Shown here piece after piece: positions 63,437-64,000 of a stretch of 64,000 nucleotides of DNA. Both the position numbers and the translations under genes were made by a program. The stretch's first letter is position 1. Each line of letters begins with the position of its first letter. The DNA is taken from the NCBI RefSeq assembly GCF_020400605.1, contig NZ_JAINRD010000024.1, positions 62,001-126,000 of the forward strand, read 5' to 3'. Under the pieces are notes generated by a model. The model was given only the letters and a program-made list of their open reading frames with translations, did no database searches and was not told where the DNA came from. This DNA comes from Streptomyces aculeolatus (GTDB taxonomy: Bacteria > Actinomycetota > Actinomycetes > Streptomycetales > Streptomycetaceae).

Positions 63437-64000
63437 CAGGTGGTGCCTCCAGCTATGCGGCGCCCGCTATCTGACGCCGTAGACACCGCACAGTACGGCA
63501 ATATGGCCGGCAGGAGGCCACACCGCCCGCTCGGCGCACGTGTCGACGCCGAAGTCGCCCACGGCAGGGCACGAAGGAACCCTGGCCTGTGGCCGGCGGC
63601 GCTATCTTCCGCCCATGTTTTCGACAGTCCAGACGAGTTGAAGGCCGTTCACGCAGAAGCGCTGGCGCCGCTCCCGTCATGGGATCCCGCCCCGAGTGGT
63701 GCGCGGCCGGGATGGACGCAGATGCCGTCGTAGCCCCGTGGGTGGTGCTTCCAGATGGTGGAGTGGGCGTCGATGTTCGGACTTTGTCAGTGCGCCGGGC
63801 CCAGCATGCGGGCCCGCTCGGCGACAAGGTCGTGTGGGCGTAGACGGCCGCGCTCAGGCAGGTGCCCAGCCCGTGTGCGAATTGCCGCGCGGGCCTCTCT
63901 CGCTGGTGATATGAATCCTGCACGGGCATCTGGCCTGCGTGCTGGCGGTACCTGTAGACAGGGCGGGGCAGCAGGATCCCGTCGGCAAGGCAGGTCCCCG
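63437..64000. other. region upstream of rpoA, no clear gene
   Basis: No ribosomal protein gene is present. A plus-strand frame at 63589-63843 (84 codons, GMDADAVVAPWVVLPDGGVGVD) and a minus-strand frame opposite it are the only sizeable open frames, and neither shows a recognisable motif or ribosome-binding site. The rpoA promoter should be in here but I cannot point to it. Confidence 0.4.

Noticed and set aside
63589..63843. 84-codon plus-strand frame upstream of rpoA
   Set aside because: It has no ribosome-binding site or motif, and an equally open frame lies on the other strand.

Overview
The window looks like a stretch of a Streptomyces-type actinomycete chromosome. The DNA is very GC-rich with strong third-position G/C bias, starts are often GTG, and several promoters consist of a TANNNT -10 box placed 6-8 nt before a leaderless start codon. 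The gene content fits too: a SARP/BTAD regulator, a streptogrisin-like protein, polyphosphate glucokinase, DUF5994, DUF6907 and an RpoA of actinobacterial type.

About 0-31 kb is ordinary core-like sequence. It starts with the end of a citrate synthase gene, then a copper chaperone behind a CsoR-type operator, a TetR regulator divergent from an MMPL transporter, an AlpA/MerR-like HTH protein divergent from mmsA, a vWA lipoprotein, a PucR regulator, a DedA protein and an intact KimA-like potassium transporter. It continues with a TPM-type membrane protein, a cupin, a polysaccharide deacetylase, an M50 protease, panD, a YceI/MarR divergent pair, an M28 aminopeptidase, ppgK, a BCCT transporter, a second MMPL transporter and a NarL-type two-component system. 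Last come a streptogrisin-like protein whose catalytic Ser is Asn, an alpha/beta hydrolase and a SARP regulator. A 250-bp MITE-like element sits in the 3' end of the SARP gene and supplies its stop codon.

About 31.6-52.8 kb holds metabolic genes. There is a leftward operon of HAD hydrolase, aminotransferase, MmgE/PrpD and a PPOX-like protein; a CGNR zinc-finger protein and a WrbA-like flavoprotein; GH26, DUF3500 and GH30-CBM13 genes for polysaccharide use; and a class II UvrA, AraC and VOC genes. A translationally coupled pair at 46.1-49.5 kb (PF13454-type flavoprotein plus PcaB/adenylosuccinate-lyase superfamily enzyme) resembles the CreE/CreD pair that makes nitrous acid from aspartate. A membrane protein gene whose start lies in a 25-bp inverted repeat and an internally deleted second KimA gene close this part.

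About 53-62.3 kb is accessory and strongly decayed. Two different tRNA 3' halves (Arg-TCT on the minus strand, CAT anticodon on the plus strand) face each other across 1.5 kb, as the ends of integrated elements would. Next come orphan CRISPR-like repeats without cas genes, a multiply frameshifted ORF, a DUF5994 module, a GNAT, two small paralogues, a fatty acid desaturase, and pseudogenes of an HTH protein, a cold-shock protein and a thymidylate kinase. A SET-domain protein follows.

The window ends with a complete rpoA at 62.4-63.4 kb. It has neither rpsD upstream nor rplQ downstream, so it is probably a displaced second copy of the RNA polymerase alpha subunit gene. All calls rest on reading the sequence; no database search was run.
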